DNA of 64,000 nt. It comes from Neoroseomonas marina (GTDB taxonomy: Bacteria; Pseudomonadota; Alphaproteobacteria; Acetobacterales; Acetobacteraceae). Positions 34,496-44,436 of the stretch are shown piece by piece. The notes under the pieces were generated by a model. The model searched no databases. It saw nothing but the letters and a program-made list of their open reading frames with translations, and was not told where the DNA came from. The stretch is from the NCBI RefSeq assembly GCF_012927745.1, contig NZ_JABBKX010000001.1, positions 992,001 to 1,056,000 of the forward strand, in the 5' to 3' direction. The first letter of the stretch is position 1, and every line of letters begins with the position of its first letter. Position numbers and translations under genes: made by a program.

Positions 34496-37400
34496 CTAGA
34501 CGTGCGGGACGCCTTCCGCCGGACCCGAGAAGCGCCGCAGCGGCCGGCGCCGTGTCGTCGCGAGGCGCTCCAGCGCCAGGTAGACGACCGGCGTCGTGTA
34601 CAGCGTCATGACCTGCGACACGATCATGCCGCCGATGATCGTGATGCCGAGCGGCGTACGAAGCTCCGCGCCGGCGCCGGTTGCGAAGGCCAGCGGCACA
34701 GCGCCGAACAACGCGGCGAGGGTCGTCATCAGGATTGGCCGGAAGCGCTCCCGGCAGGCCTCGAGGATCGCGGTCATGCCACCCTGCCCGCCTTCGCGCT
34801 CATGCTCCAGGGCGAAGTCCACCATCATGATCGCGTTCTTCTTCACGATGCCCATCAGGAGGATCACGCCGATCAGCGCGATGAGCGTGAAGGACAGCCC
34901 AGTCGCGAGCAACGCCAGCAGCGCCCCGATCCCGGCCGTCGGCAGGGTGGAGATGATCGTCAGCGGATGGATCAGGCTTTCGTAGAGCACGCCGAGCACG
35001 ATGTAGATCGCCACCACCGCGGCCAGGATCAGCAGCGGCAGGCCTGACTGGAAGTTCTGGAAGGCGCGGGCGTTGCCGGCGAACTCGCCGCGGATCGTCG
35101 CCGGCATCTGGATGTCGAGCGCCGCGCGTTCGATCGCCGCGGCGGCCTCCCCCAGCGAAACACCGGGCGCTAGATTGAAGGTGATGGTGGCCGCCGGGAA
35201 CATCCCCTGATGGGTGATCTGGCGCGGAGAGATCGTCCGCTCGAGCCGCGCGACGGCGCCGAGCGGGACAGGCCCGTCTCGGCCGGCGAGGAAGATCCGG
35301 TCGAGATCCTCGGGCCGCTCCGTCAGTTGCGGATCGATCTCCATCACCACGCGGTACTGGTTCCGCAGGCGGTAGATGGTCGAGACCTGTCGTTGCGCGA
35401 AAGCGTTGTTCAGCGCCGCATCCAGCGCCTGGACGGAGATGCCGAGCCTGGCCGCCGCATCCCGATCGATGACGAGGCGCGAGACAAGCCCCGTGCGCTG
35501 CTGGTCGCTCGAGACGTCCTCGACCTGCGGCACCGTGCGGAGTTGCTGCACGAGGCGCTCACTCCAGGTGAAAAGGTCGTCGAGATCCGGTGTCAGCAGC
35601 ACATACTGGTAGGACGCGTTGCCCTGCCGTCCGCCGACGACGATATCCGAGACGGGACGCATGAAGACCTGCACGCCCGTCACCGCGGCAAGCGGCCGGC
35701 GAAGGCGGTTGATGACGTCATTGGCGGTGATCCCGGGGCGTCGGGCCTGCGGTATCAGCGTCAGCTGCAGCCGCACCGAAGCAGAGGAACCGAAGAAGCC
35801 CCCGCCGCCGACGGCGGCCGACACGTTTTCCACGGCGGGGTCGGCGCGGATCACCTCCATCACCCGCTGCTGGTAGGCGGTCATCTGCTGGAAGGAGGTA
35901 TCTGGCTGGGCCTGGGCCGCCCCGAAGATCAACCCGCTGTCCTGGTCCGGGAAGAACCCCTTGGGCACCGCCGTGTAGAGCCAGACCGTCAGCCCGACGA
36001 GCCCGAGCGTCAGCGCCAGCATGGTCCGTCGCCAGCGCAGCGCGACCGTCAGGCTGCGGATGTACGCGTCGATCAGGCGGCTCATCCCGGCCTCGAAGAC
36101 ACGGCCGAAGCGGCCCGGCTTGCGCGGTTCGCGGCTCGCGAGATGGGCGGCCGCCATCGGCGTGACGGTCAGGGATATCAGCGCCGAGATGGCCACCGCG
36201 ATCGACAGTGTCGCAGCGAATTCCCGCAGCATCCGCCCGACCAATCCGCCCATGAACAGCAGGGGGATGAACACGGCCACCAGCGACAGGCTGATCGAGA
36301 CGACGGTGAAGCCGATCTGCTTCGCACCCTCGAGCGCCGCCTGCATGGGTTTCAGGCCGCGTTCGGTGTAGCGCGCCATGTTCTCGATCATGACGATGGC
36401 GTCGTCGACCACGAAGCCAACCGAAATGGTCAAGGCCATGAGCGTGAAGTTGTTGAGCGAGAAGCCGGCCAGCCACATGCAGCCGATGGTGCCGAGCAAC
36501 GACAGCGGCACCGCGATGCTGGCGGCGAAGATCGCCGACTTGCTGCGCAGGAAGGCCGCGACGACCATCACGACCAGCGCGATGGAAATCAGCAGCGTGT
36601 GCTCGACCTCCTTCACGCTGGCACGGATGGTCTGCGACCGGTCGCGCATGATCGCGACATCGATGCCGGCCGGCATCCAGCGCTGGAGCTCCGGCAGCAG
36701 GGCGCGGATGCCGTCCACCACCTCCAGCACGTTGGCGTCGGCCTGCTTGTAGATGGTGACGATGACCGCCGGGCGCCCGTTGTAGAGACCCGCCTGCCGC
36801 CGGTCGCGCGCGCCCTGTTCGACGCGCGCGATGCCGTCCAGGCGCACCAGGGCGTCGCCGGCGCGGCGGACGATGACGGCGCCGAATTCGCCGGGCGTGG
36901 TCAGCCGGTCGTTGACCGAGATCGTCGCCGCTTGGTCCGGTCCGTCGATCAGGCCGGTCGCCTGGGTCACGTTGGCGGCGGTGATGGCGCTGCGGATCTG
37001 ATCGAGCGACACGCCCGCCGACGCGGCTGCTGCCGGGTCGACCGCGACGCGGATCGCGGGCTGCTCGGCACCGGCCAGGCTAACCTGCGCCGTGCCCGGC
37101 ACTTGCGCGATGCGCGGCGCGAGGATGCTGTCCGCCGCGTCGTAGATCACGCCAGGTGCCACGGTGTGCGACGTCAGCGCCAGGATCAGCACCGGCGCAT
37201 CGGCCGGGTTCAGCTTCCGGAAGGAGGGCGGCGCCGTCAGCCCCGATGGCAGGTCAGGCCCGGCGGCGTTGATCGCCGCCTGCACGTCCCGCGCGGCGGA
37301 GGCGATCGAGCGCGACAGGTCGAACTGCACGATGACGTTGGTGGTGCCGAGGCTCGAGGTCGAGGTGATCTCGGTGACGCCGGGAATCTCCCCGAGCCGC

Positions 37401-37606
37401 CGTTCGAGCGGCGCGGCGACGGATGACGCCATGATGGTCGGATCGGCCCCCGGCTGGCTCGCCGTCACGGCGATGGTGGGGAAATCCACCTTCGGCAGCG
37501 GCGCCACCGGCAGATCGAAATAGGCGACGATCCCCGCGAGGGCGAGCCCGATCGCCAGCAGCGAGGTGCCGATCGGCCGCGCGATGAAGGGGGCGGAGAT
37601 CGCCAT
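34496..37606 (-). CDS. mdtC: RND efflux pump inner-membrane subunit, MdtC-like
   Basis: A 1036-aa hydrophobe/amphiphile efflux transporter with 12 helices and two large periplasmic loops. The N-terminus FIARPIGTSLLAIGLALAGI and APLPKVDFPTI follow MdtC. Proton-relay Asp pair lies in GFVVDDAIVMIENMARYTERG, and the conserved GIVKKNAIMMVDFALEHE is in the second half. It is the last gene, 3 bp after mdtB. In Escherichia coli MdtB and MdtC assemble as a B2C heterotrimer with MdtA and an outer-membrane channel, exporting bile salts, novobiocin and other amphiphiles. Confidence 0.92.
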   Translation of the reverse strand: MAISAPFIARPIGTSLLAIGLALAGIVAYFDLPVAPLPKVDFPTIAVTASQPGADPTIMASSVAAPLERRLGEIPGVTEITSTSSLGTTNVIVQFDLSRSIASAARDVQAAINAAGPDLPSGLTAPPSFRKLNPADAPVLILALTSHTVAPGVIYDAADSILAPRIAQVPGTAQVSLAGAEQPAIRVAVDPAAAASAGVSLDQIRSAITAANVTQATGLIDGPDQAATISVNDRLTTPGEFGAVIVRRAGDALVRLDGIARVEQGARDRRQAGLYNGRPAVIVTIYKQADANVLEVVDGIRALLPELQRWMPAGIDVAIMRDRSQTIRASVKEVEHTLLISIALVVMVVAAFLRSKSAIFAASIAVPLSLLGTIGCMWLAGFSLNNFTLMALTISVGFVVDDAIVMIENMARYTERGLKPMQAALEGAKQIGFTVVSISLSLVAVFIPLLFMGGLVGRMLREFAATLSIAVAISALISLTVTPMAAAHLASREPRKPGRFGRVFEAGMSRLIDAYIRSLTVALRWRRTMLALTLGLVGLTVWLYTAVPKGFFPDQDSGLIFGAAQAQPDTSFQQMTAYQQRVMEVIRADPAVENVSAAVGGGGFFGSSASVRLQLTLIPQARRPGITANDVINRLRRPLAAVTGVQVFMRPVSDIVVGGRQGNASYQYVLLTPDLDDLFTWSERLVQQLRTVPQVEDVSSDQQRTGLVSRLVIDRDAAARLGISVQALDAALNNAFAQRQVSTIYRLRNQYRVVMEIDPQLTERPEDLDRIFLAGRDGPVPLGAVARLERTISPRQITHQGMFPAATITFNLAPGVSLGEAAAAIERAALDIQMPATIRGEFAGNARAFQNFQSGLPLLILAAVVAIYIVLGVLYESLIHPLTIISTLPTAGIGALLALLATGLSFTLIALIGVILLMGIVKKNAIMMVDFALEHEREGGQGGMTAILEACRERFRPILMTTLAALFGAVPLAFATGAGAELRTPLGITIIGGMIVSQVMTLYTTPVVYLALERLATTRRRPLRRFSGPAEGVPHV

Positions 37607-37609
37607 CGC

Positions 37610-40600
37610 CTATTCCGCCGGCTGCGCCCGCGCGGGGTGGACCAAGGCGACGATGCGCGCGCGCAGCTCCTCCAGCGCCAGGTAGATCACCGGCGTGGTG
37701 TAGAGCGTGATCACTTGGCTCAGCAGCAACCCGCCGATCACGGAGATACCGAGCGGCAGACGCAGCTCGCTGCCCGCGCCGTGCCCCAGAACCAGCGGGA
37801 CGGCGCCGAGGATCGCCGCCATGGTCGTCATCATGATGGGCCGGAAACGCAGCAGGCAGGCCTCGGTGATCGCCTCACGCGGGGTCATGTCGTGTTCGCG
37901 CTGCGCCTCGATGGCGAAGTCGATCATCATGATCGCGTTCTTCTTGACGATGCCCATCAGCAGCACGATGCCGATCAGCCCGACGACGTTGAGGTCGAGC
38001 CCGAACAGCTGCAGCGCCAGCAGGGCACCGATCCCGGCCGAGGGCAGCGTCGAGAGGATGGTGATCGGATGGATCACGCTCTCGTAGAGCACGCCGAGAA
38101 CAATGTAGATCACCACCACCGCGGCGAGGATCAGCCAGCCCTGGCCGGCCAGGGAGCGATTGAACTCCGCCGCGTCGCCGCCATAGCTGCCGACGATGGT
38201 GTCCGGCATGCCGAGGCCGCGCTCGGCCCGGGCAATGGCAGCCACCGCCTCGCTCAGCGATACGCCGGGCGCCAGGTTGAAGCTGAGCGTCACCGCCGGA
38301 AACTGGTCCTGCCGGGTGACCGTCAGCGGCCCCGACACCCGGCTGATCGCCGCCAACTCGGCCAGCGGCACCTGCGCCGTGGTGGTCGAGGTGGTGCCGT
38401 TCGTCGTCGTGCTGGTACTGCCCGTCACCCGGATCTGGCCGATGATGGCCGGGTCGCTGGCGAGCGCGGGATCGACTTCCAGCACCACGCGGTACTGGTT
38501 CGCCTGTCCGTAGATGGTGCTGATCTGCCGCTGGCCGAAGGCGTTGTAGAGCGCGTCGTCGATCGCCTGCATGGTCACGCCCAGCCGCGCCGCGCGGGCT
38601 CGGTCGACCTCGACGGACAGGCGAAGCCCGTCCTCGCGCCGGTCGGTCGCCACGTCGCGCAGTTCCGGCAGGGCACGCAGCGCATCGAGCAGCCGCGGCG
38701 CCCAGGTCGTCAGCTCGGCGGCCGAGGAGTCCATCAGCGTGTACTGATACTGCGTGCTCGATGGACGGGTGCCGATCTGGATGTCCTGCACCAGTTGCGG
38801 ATAGGCGACGATGCCGGGCACCGCCGCCAGCTGCGGCGTCAGGCGGTCGATCACGGCCTGCGTATCGTCGCGCCGTTGCGCCCGCGGCCGCAGCACGACC
38901 GTCAGCCGCCCGGTGTTCGCCGCAGGATTGATCGTGCCGGCGCCGGCAACCGAGGCGACCGAGATGACCTCCGGGTCGCGCGCGATGATCTCGGAGACCT
39001 CGCGCTGCAAGGCGCTCATGCGGCGGAAGGAGACATCCTGCGGCGCCTCGGTCGTGATGGTGATGATTCCGGTGTCCTGCAGCGGCAGGAAGCCCTTGGG
39101 CATCACGACGTAGAGCCAAACGGTGCCACCGAGGGTCGCGAGCGCCAGCAGGAGCATCAGACCTTCCCGCCGCAGTGCCCAGGCGAGCGTCCGCCCGTAG
39201 CCGCGGCGCATGGCATCGAAGCCGGCCTCGAAGGCACGGTTGATGGCACGGTTGATGGCACCGGGGCGCTCCTCCTCGGCCGGCCGCAGCAGGTAGCCGC
39301 ACATCATCGGCGTCAGCGTCAGGGATATCACCATCGACACCAGCACGGACACTGACAGCACGATGGCGAATTCGCGGAACAGACGCCCGACCACGCCTTC
39401 CATGAACAGCAGCGGGATGAACACCGCGATCAGGGAGACGGTCAGGGAGACGATGGTGAAGCCGATCTGACGCGCGCCCTCGAAGGCCGCTTCAAGCGGC
39501 GCCATGCCCTTCTCGACCAGACGGACGACGTTCTCGATCATCACGATGGCGTCGTCGACGATGAAGCCGGTCGCAATGACCAACGCCATCAGCGACAGGT
39601 TGTCGATGGTGAAGCCACACAGCGCCATCACACCGAAGGTGCCGAGGATCGACAGCGGCAGCGCGATGCCCGGCACGATGGTCGCCCGCAGCGTGCGCAG
39701 GAACAGGAAGATCACCAGCACCACAAGTACGACGGCAATGACGAGCGTCAGCTGCACCTCGGCAACCGAGGCGCGGATCATCTCGGTCCGATCGGCGACC
39801 ACCGACAGTTGCGTGCCTGCCGGCAGGGCGCGCTCCAGCGATTGCAACTGGGCCCGAAGCGCCGCCACCGTCGCGACGATGTTCGCCCCTGGCTGACGCT
39901 GCACATCGACCAGGATCGCCGGGCGGCCATTGTACCAGGCGGCAGTCAGTGTGTTCTCGAGATCCTCCACCGCCACGCCGACATCGCGCAGCCGGACCGG
40001 CGCGTCGCCGCGCCAGGCGATGATCACGTTCTCGAAGGCCGCCGGCGTGCTGATCTGGTCGTTCGCCATCACCGCGGAGGCCTGCTGGGGCCCGTCGACC
40101 GAACCCTTCGGTCCGGCGACGTTGGCGGCGGCGATCGCCGTGCGGACGTCGTCCAGGCCGATGTTGTAGGCCGCGAGACGGCGCGGATCGACCTGCAGCC
40201 GCACCGCCGGGCGCATGTTCCCCTGGACTGCGACGCGCCCGACGCCGCCCACTTGCGCCAGCCGCTGCGCCAGAAGCGTGTCCACCGCATCCGAAAGCCG
40301 CGCAACCGGCAGCGTCTCGGAGGTGAGCGCCAGCGTCAGGATCGGCGGATCCGCCGGATTCACCTTCGCATAGATCGGCGGGTACGGGAGATTGGACGGC
40401 AGCGTGCCCCGCGCGGCGTTGATCGCTGCCTGGACGTCCTGCGCCGCGTCGTCGATGTCGCGGCCGAGGTTGAACTGCAGCGTGATGCGGCTGACACCCG
40501 GGCCACTGACGGAGACGACCTCGCTCAATCCGGAGATCTGCGCCAATTGCCGTTCCAGCGACGCCGTGACCAGCACCGCGACGGTGTCCGGCGACGCACC

Positions 40601-40756
40601 GGGCAACTGCGTCGTGACCTGGATCGTCGGAAAGTCGACCTCCGGCAGAGAGGAAACCGGCAAACGCAGATAGCCGTAGAGCCCGGCCAGCAGCATTGCC
40701 ACCGCGAGCAGCGAGGTCGCGATGGGCCGCGCGATGAAGGGACCGGAGATGTTCAT
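37610..40756 (-). CDS. mdtB: RND efflux pump inner-membrane subunit, MdtB-like
   Basis: A 1048-aa RND transporter starting MNISGPFIARPIATSLL, with LPEVDFPTIQVTTQLPGASPD as in MdtB. Proton-relay Asp residues are in GFIVDDAIVMIENVVRLVEKG. The cytoplasmic loop near residue 505 carries a 12-bp in-frame tandem duplication giving INRAINRA. A Thr/Ser run (TGSTSTTTNGTTSTTTAQV) lies in the second periplasmic loop, an extension not usual in the family. The gene is 10 bp after mdtA and 3 bp before mdtC. The start at 40756 matches homologues better than longer forms. Confidence 0.92.
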   Translation of the reverse strand: MNISGPFIARPIATSLLAVAMLLAGLYGYLRLPVSSLPEVDFPTIQVTTQLPGASPDTVAVLVTASLERQLAQISGLSEVVSVSGPGVSRITLQFNLGRDIDDAAQDVQAAINAARGTLPSNLPYPPIYAKVNPADPPILTLALTSETLPVARLSDAVDTLLAQRLAQVGGVGRVAVQGNMRPAVRLQVDPRRLAAYNIGLDDVRTAIAAANVAGPKGSVDGPQQASAVMANDQISTPAAFENVIIAWRGDAPVRLRDVGVAVEDLENTLTAAWYNGRPAILVDVQRQPGANIVATVAALRAQLQSLERALPAGTQLSVVADRTEMIRASVAEVQLTLVIAVVLVVLVIFLFLRTLRATIVPGIALPLSILGTFGVMALCGFTIDNLSLMALVIATGFIVDDAIVMIENVVRLVEKGMAPLEAAFEGARQIGFTIVSLTVSLIAVFIPLLFMEGVVGRLFREFAIVLSVSVLVSMVISLTLTPMMCGYLLRPAEEERPGAINRAINRAFEAGFDAMRRGYGRTLAWALRREGLMLLLALATLGGTVWLYVVMPKGFLPLQDTGIITITTEAPQDVSFRRMSALQREVSEIIARDPEVISVASVAGAGTINPAANTGRLTVVLRPRAQRRDDTQAVIDRLTPQLAAVPGIVAYPQLVQDIQIGTRPSSTQYQYTLMDSSAAELTTWAPRLLDALRALPELRDVATDRREDGLRLSVEVDRARAARLGVTMQAIDDALYNAFGQRQISTIYGQANQYRVVLEVDPALASDPAIIGQIRVTGSTSTTTNGTTSTTTAQVPLAELAAISRVSGPLTVTRQDQFPAVTLSFNLAPGVSLSEAVAAIARAERGLGMPDTIVGSYGGDAAEFNRSLAGQGWLILAAVVVIYIVLGVLYESVIHPITILSTLPSAGIGALLALQLFGLDLNVVGLIGIVLLMGIVKKNAIMMIDFAIEAQREHDMTPREAITEACLLRFRPIMMTTMAAILGAVPLVLGHGAGSELRLPLGISVIGGLLLSQVITLYTTPVIYLALEELRARIVALVHPARAQPAE
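39233..39256. repeat. 12-bp tandem duplication inside mdtB
   Basis: GGCACGGTTGAT occurs twice head-to-tail (39233-39244 and 39245-39256), followed by a partial third copy (GGCAC). On the coding strand it encodes INRA twice in the loop between helices 6 and 7. It keeps the frame and looks like replication slippage. Confidence 0.85.
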
Positions 40757-40766
40757 CCGTGCGCCA

Positions 40767-42119
40767 TCACCGCGGCGGGCCGGGCGGTGCCCCCTGGGGT
40801 GGGCCACCCTGCGGCGCCTGGCGGCGGCGCTGCTGCGTCGCGCCGGTCGGCGGGCGGACCGGCTCGGCGACCTGCACCACGGCCCCCGGCGTCAGGCGAA
40901 GCGCGCCCGAGGTCACGACGCGTTCCCCCGGCCGCAACCCGCGCTGCACGACCGCCTGGGCACCCGAGATGATGCCGACCGTCACCGGCCGCTGCTCCAC
41001 CGTGTTCTCCGCCGTGACGACGAAGGCGTAGGCGCCGTCCGGGCCTCGCTGGACGGCCACCAGCGGGATCGCGGTCACGTCGCGCAGCATCGCGACCTGC
41101 AGGCGGATATTCACGAAGGCGCCGGGCCAGAGCCGCTGGTCCTCGTTCGGGAAGGTCGCCTTGAGCCGGATCGTGCCGGTCGCGGCATCCACCTGGTTGT
41201 CGACCGTGACCAGCGTGCCGACCGGATTGGCCGGCGCCGGGGTCCCTTCGGGGCGCGGAATCGCGGGGTCAGGCAAACGGGCTTCCACGGGCACGGCGCC
41301 GGCCGCGATCGCCTGCATCACCTGCGGCAATGCCTGCTGCGGCAGGGTGAAGGTCACGCTGATCGGGCGGATCTGGGTGATGGTGACAATGCCGCTGGAA
41401 CTGCTCTGCACCAGGTTGCCATTATCGACCTGGCGCAGGCCGACGCGGCCGTCGATCGGCGACCGGATGACCGTGTAGTCGAGCTGCACCTGCGCATTGT
41501 CGATCGTCGCCTGATCGAACTGCACCTGCGCCTCGAGCTGCGCGACCGCGGCGCGTTGCGTGTCGAGCGTCTGTTGCGAGGTGCCGCTGATCCGCATCAG
41601 CTGCTGGTAGCGCTGCAGATCAAGCCGCGCATTCGCGAGCTGCGCCTCCCGCTGCGCCTTGGTCGCGATCGCCTGGTCGAGCGTCGCCTGGAAGGCGCGG
41701 GGATCGAGGCGCACCAGCACGTCCCCGGCCCGCACCTCCTGGCCCTCGGTGAAGGCAATTTCGGTGATGCGCCCTGTGACCTGCGGCACGACCGTGATGG
41801 TGTTGAAGGCCTGTACGGTGCCCAAGGCGTCGAGGACGATCGGCACGTCGGCGACCAGCGCCTCCGCAGCGCTGACCGGGATGGCGATCCGCCCCCGGGG
41901 TCCGCCGCTGGGGCCAAAGCCGGCCGGCGGCGTTGTGCTCGCCGCGGGTTGCGGCTGCGGCAGGAACGGGAGCCAGCCTTGGCGCCACGCATACCAGCCG
42001 CCGCCGGCCATCAGCGCCAGCAGGAACACCCAGGGCGAGACCCGGCGACGTCGCGGCGGGCTCTCCGTCTCCACCGCCATGGGCGATTGCGGACGTGGCG
42101 GGCGGGGCAGGTCGTTCAT
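40767..42119 (-). CDS. mdtA: RND periplasmic adaptor (membrane fusion protein), MdtA-like
   Basis: A 450-aa membrane-fusion subunit. One N-terminal membrane anchor (WVFLLALMAGGGWYAW) is followed by a beta-barrel and lipoyl half (TVVPQVTGRITEIAFTEGQEVRAGDVLVRLD), a coiled-coil hairpin (about 140-225), the second lipoyl half (VIRSPIDGRVGLRQVDNGNLVQ) and a C-terminal membrane-proximal domain. The extreme C-terminus is Pro/Gln/Gly-rich, as in MdtA. The ATG at 42119 overlaps the stop of the outer-membrane-factor gene (ATGA). It bridges MdtBC with the outer channel. Confidence 0.92.
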   Translation of the reverse strand: MNDLPRPPRPQSPMAVETESPPRRRRVSPWVFLLALMAGGGWYAWRQGWLPFLPQPQPAASTTPPAGFGPSGGPRGRIAIPVSAAEALVADVPIVLDALGTVQAFNTITVVPQVTGRITEIAFTEGQEVRAGDVLVRLDPRAFQATLDQAIATKAQREAQLANARLDLQRYQQLMRISGTSQQTLDTQRAAVAQLEAQVQFDQATIDNAQVQLDYTVIRSPIDGRVGLRQVDNGNLVQSSSSGIVTITQIRPISVTFTLPQQALPQVMQAIAAGAVPVEARLPDPAIPRPEGTPAPANPVGTLVTVDNQVDAATGTIRLKATFPNEDQRLWPGAFVNIRLQVAMLRDVTAIPLVAVQRGPDGAYAFVVTAENTVEQRPVTVGIISGAQAVVQRGLRPGERVVTSGALRLTPGAVVQVAEPVRPPTGATQQRRRQAPQGGPPQGAPPGPPR

Positions 42120-43537
42120 GGCGTCGTCCCGGCCAGGGCCTGGCGCACGCTGCCGGCCGTCCAGCCGCCGCCCAGCGCGGTGAACAGCGCGGCAGCGGCC
42201 TGCAGCCGCGCCGTCTGCGCCTGGACCAGCGCCAGGCGGGCGTTGAAGAGAGTCGTCTGGGTGATCAGCACGGTGAGCAGGTCGATGGTTCCGGCACGGA
42301 ACTGCGCTTCCGACACATCATAGGCGCGTTGGGCCGCTTCCGCCCGTGCTGTCTGAAGGGTCACAAGTTCCGTGCTGCGCTGCAGCGCGGACAGGCTGGT
42401 CTCCGTATCCTGCAAGGCGGCAACGATGGCCTGGCGGTAGTTCGCGAGAAGCTCCAGGCGCCGGGCCCTGGTCTGTTCGAGCTGCGCGCGCAGGGCACCA
42501 CCGTCGAACAGGGTCTGCGTCAGGCTGGCCGCGATGCCGTAGATGGTCGCGCCGGGGCGCAGCAGAGTCTGGAGCGCGATGCTTTGCAGCCCGCCTTCGG
42601 CCGTCAGGGCGATGGTCGGAAACAGAGCGGCGCGAGCGGCGGTGACGTCCGCGCTCGCCGCCGCGAGATTCGCTTCGGCCAGCCTGACGTCCGGGCGGCG
42701 GGCGAGGACTTCGGACGGCAGGCCGGGCGCGACCTCCGGCACGTGGACGGAGGCGAGGCGCTGTCCCGCGATCGTGACCTCGGCGGGCGTCAACCCTGCC
42801 AGCGCCGCCAATGCGAAGGTATTGGCCTCGATCGCCTGGCGCAGCGGCGGCACCTGGGCGCGCTGCTGGGCGACGACGGTCTCCTGCTGCGCAACGTCAA
42901 GGCCGGTCGCCGTGCCGACGACGAGGCGCTGGCGCAGAATGGTCAGCGTCCGTTCGGCGATGCGCAGGTTATCCTGCTGGATTGCCAGCTGTTCCTGTGC
43001 GCCGAGCAGGTCGAACAGCGCCGTGGCGACGGCGGACTGGGTTGCGAGGGTGACGGTGCCGACGCCGAACTCCGCGGCGACAACGCTGTCGCGTGCCGCC
43101 TGTTCCTGGGCCCGCAGACCGCCCCAGAAGTCGACCTGATAGCTGGCGCGGAGGGATCCGCCGTACTGCCGCCCCGCATTGGCCGGCGTGCCTGGCGTGG
43201 AGGATGTCCCTCGTGTCCGCGCCACGGAGCCGCTGACATCGACGAACGGCAGCAACTGCGCCCCGGCGATGCGCAGCGCGGCGTCAGCCTGCTGCAGGCG
43301 TGCCACCGCGGCGGCAAGGTCGAAGTTTCCGCCCATCGCGCCAGCCATCAACCGGTCCAGGTCAGGGGTCCGGAAGCCATTCCACCAGGCGGGATCGGGC
43401 GCCGCGGCAGGCCCGAGCGCCTGCGCGGCGCTCACGAAGCGCTCGGGCGCGCGAAGACCGGATTCGACCGGTTCGATCGGCAAGGCGCACCCGACCAGCG
43501 CGAAGGCCATCAGCATGGTCCCGGACGGCACGGGCAT
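42116..43537 (-). CDS. Outer-membrane efflux channel lipoprotein (OprM/NodT type)
   Basis: A 473-aa TolC-family lipoprotein. The start at 43537 gives a short signal peptide ending in the lipobox FALVGC (Cys near 17); the longer reading at 43606 (GTG) would put the lipobox too far in. NodT/OprM motifs are AWWNGFRTPDLDRLM, ASYQVDFWGGLRAQEQ, LARRPDVRLAEANLAAASADV and FDGGALRAQLEQ. The two similar halves each have long coiled coils. Being first in the operon with mdtABC, it is the dedicated exit duct. Confidence 0.9.
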   Translation of the reverse strand: MPVPSGTMLMAFALVGCALPIEPVESGLRAPERFVSAAQALGPAAAPDPAWWNGFRTPDLDRLMAGAMGGNFDLAAAVARLQQADAALRIAGAQLLPFVDVSGSVARTRGTSSTPGTPANAGRQYGGSLRASYQVDFWGGLRAQEQAARDSVVAAEFGVGTVTLATQSAVATALFDLLGAQEQLAIQQDNLRIAERTLTILRQRLVVGTATGLDVAQQETVVAQQRAQVPPLRQAIEANTFALAALAGLTPAEVTIAGQRLASVHVPEVAPGLPSEVLARRPDVRLAEANLAAASADVTAARAALFPTIALTAEGGLQSIALQTLLRPGATIYGIAASLTQTLFDGGALRAQLEQTRARRLELLANYRQAIVAALQDTETSLSALQRSTELVTLQTARAEAAQRAYDVSEAQFRAGTIDLLTVLITQTTLFNARLALVQAQTARLQAAAALFTALGGGWTAGSVRQALAGTTP

Positions 43538-43907
43538 CCGCCGCCGCTCGGGTCGAGGTCCTGGAAAAGCCGGCATTCCGGGGCGATCTAACCGCGAGCG
43601 AGCCACATCAGGCTTCTCTTTTCGCGTGATGGAGACGGAAGCGCCAGTGACGAAGCGAAACCATGCATTGCGCCATACGCCGACGTCGCCTGGTCGAAGC
43701 GCCCCTTCATATCGCTGCGCGGCCCCGTTCCCCAGGATTGCAAATGATTAATCCGGTTGCTAGTCGCCCTGGCATCGACATCGCCCCTGAGCCGCGGCGC
43801 GGGGCCAGCAGTCCGCAGGGCATCGTCACCTTTGGTGGCCGGCCCGCCAGAACCTGAGCGAGGACATGCCGCACCCAACGGCGGAGGCGGCTCTCCCGGA
43901 GGAGTGC
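43538..43907. other. 370-bp divergent intergenic region
   Basis: Between the efflux operon (minus) and the PtsN-like gene (plus). It is less GC-rich than the flanks around 43610-43770 and should carry both promoters. I see no clear regulator site or small gene; an alternative upstream start for the ptsN-like frame at 43866 lacks a ribosome site. Confidence 0.35.
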
Positions 43908-44387
43908 ATGAGCATCTCGGATCGGATCCCGACCGCGAACATCGTCCTGGACCTGCAGGCGAGCAGCAAGCGGACCCTCCTGCAGGCCCTCGCCGCGGAG
44001 GCGGCGGAACGCCTTGGCCGTTCCGAATCGGAAATCCTGGCCGCACTGCAGGATCGCGAGGCGCTGGGATCGACCGCGCTCGGCCGGGGCGTCGCGCTGC
44101 CGCATGCGAGGCTTCCCGGCAATGGCCAGCCGATCGTCCTGTTCGCGCGGCTTCGGCGGGCGGTCGACTATGAGGCCCGGGACGATGAGCCGGTCGATCT
44201 CGTCGTGCTCGTCCTCTGGCCGGAAGCGGAGGCGGATGGCTTCCTTCCGGCGCTCTCCGAGACATGCCGGGCCCTGCGCGAACCGCATGCCCTGCGCCAG
44301 CTTCGGGCCGCGGCGTCCGAGGCTGAGGTGGCCTCGGTGCTGAACCGCGCGGCGGACACGACGGCCGACGAAGGGGACGACGCTTGA
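43908..44387 (+). CDS. PTS EIIA (fructose/nitrogen type), PtsN-like
   Basis: A 159-aa phosphotransferase-system IIA domain protein of the PtsN/fructose class. The phosphorylated His is His66 in GVALPHARL. The N-terminus SDRIPTANIVLDLQASSKRTLLQALA matches the family (split: IPTANIVLDL). The ATG at 43908 is fixed by GGAGGAG 6 bases upstream. PtsN proteins in proteobacteria sense phosphoenolpyruvate/nitrogen status and bind K+ transport proteins. It lies 49 bp upstream of the Mnh antiporter operon, so a link with cation homeostasis is reasonable (inference). Confidence 0.87.
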   Translation: MSISDRIPTANIVLDLQASSKRTLLQALAAEAAERLGRSESEILAALQDREALGSTALGRGVALPHARLPGNGQPIVLFARLRRAVDYEARDDEPVDLVVLVLWPEAEADGFLPALSETCRALREPHALRQLRAAASEAEVASVLNRAADTTADEGDDA

Positions 44388-44436
44388 GACGGACGACGAG
44401 CGGCGTCGCCCCACCCCCGGTATCGCGGAACGCGTG

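Noticed and set aside
33909..34499. A 196-codon plus-strand open frame in the gap before mdtC
   Set aside because: Composition is Arg/Ala/Gly/Pro-rich without folds; only the middle third looks protein-like and no ribosome site is present.
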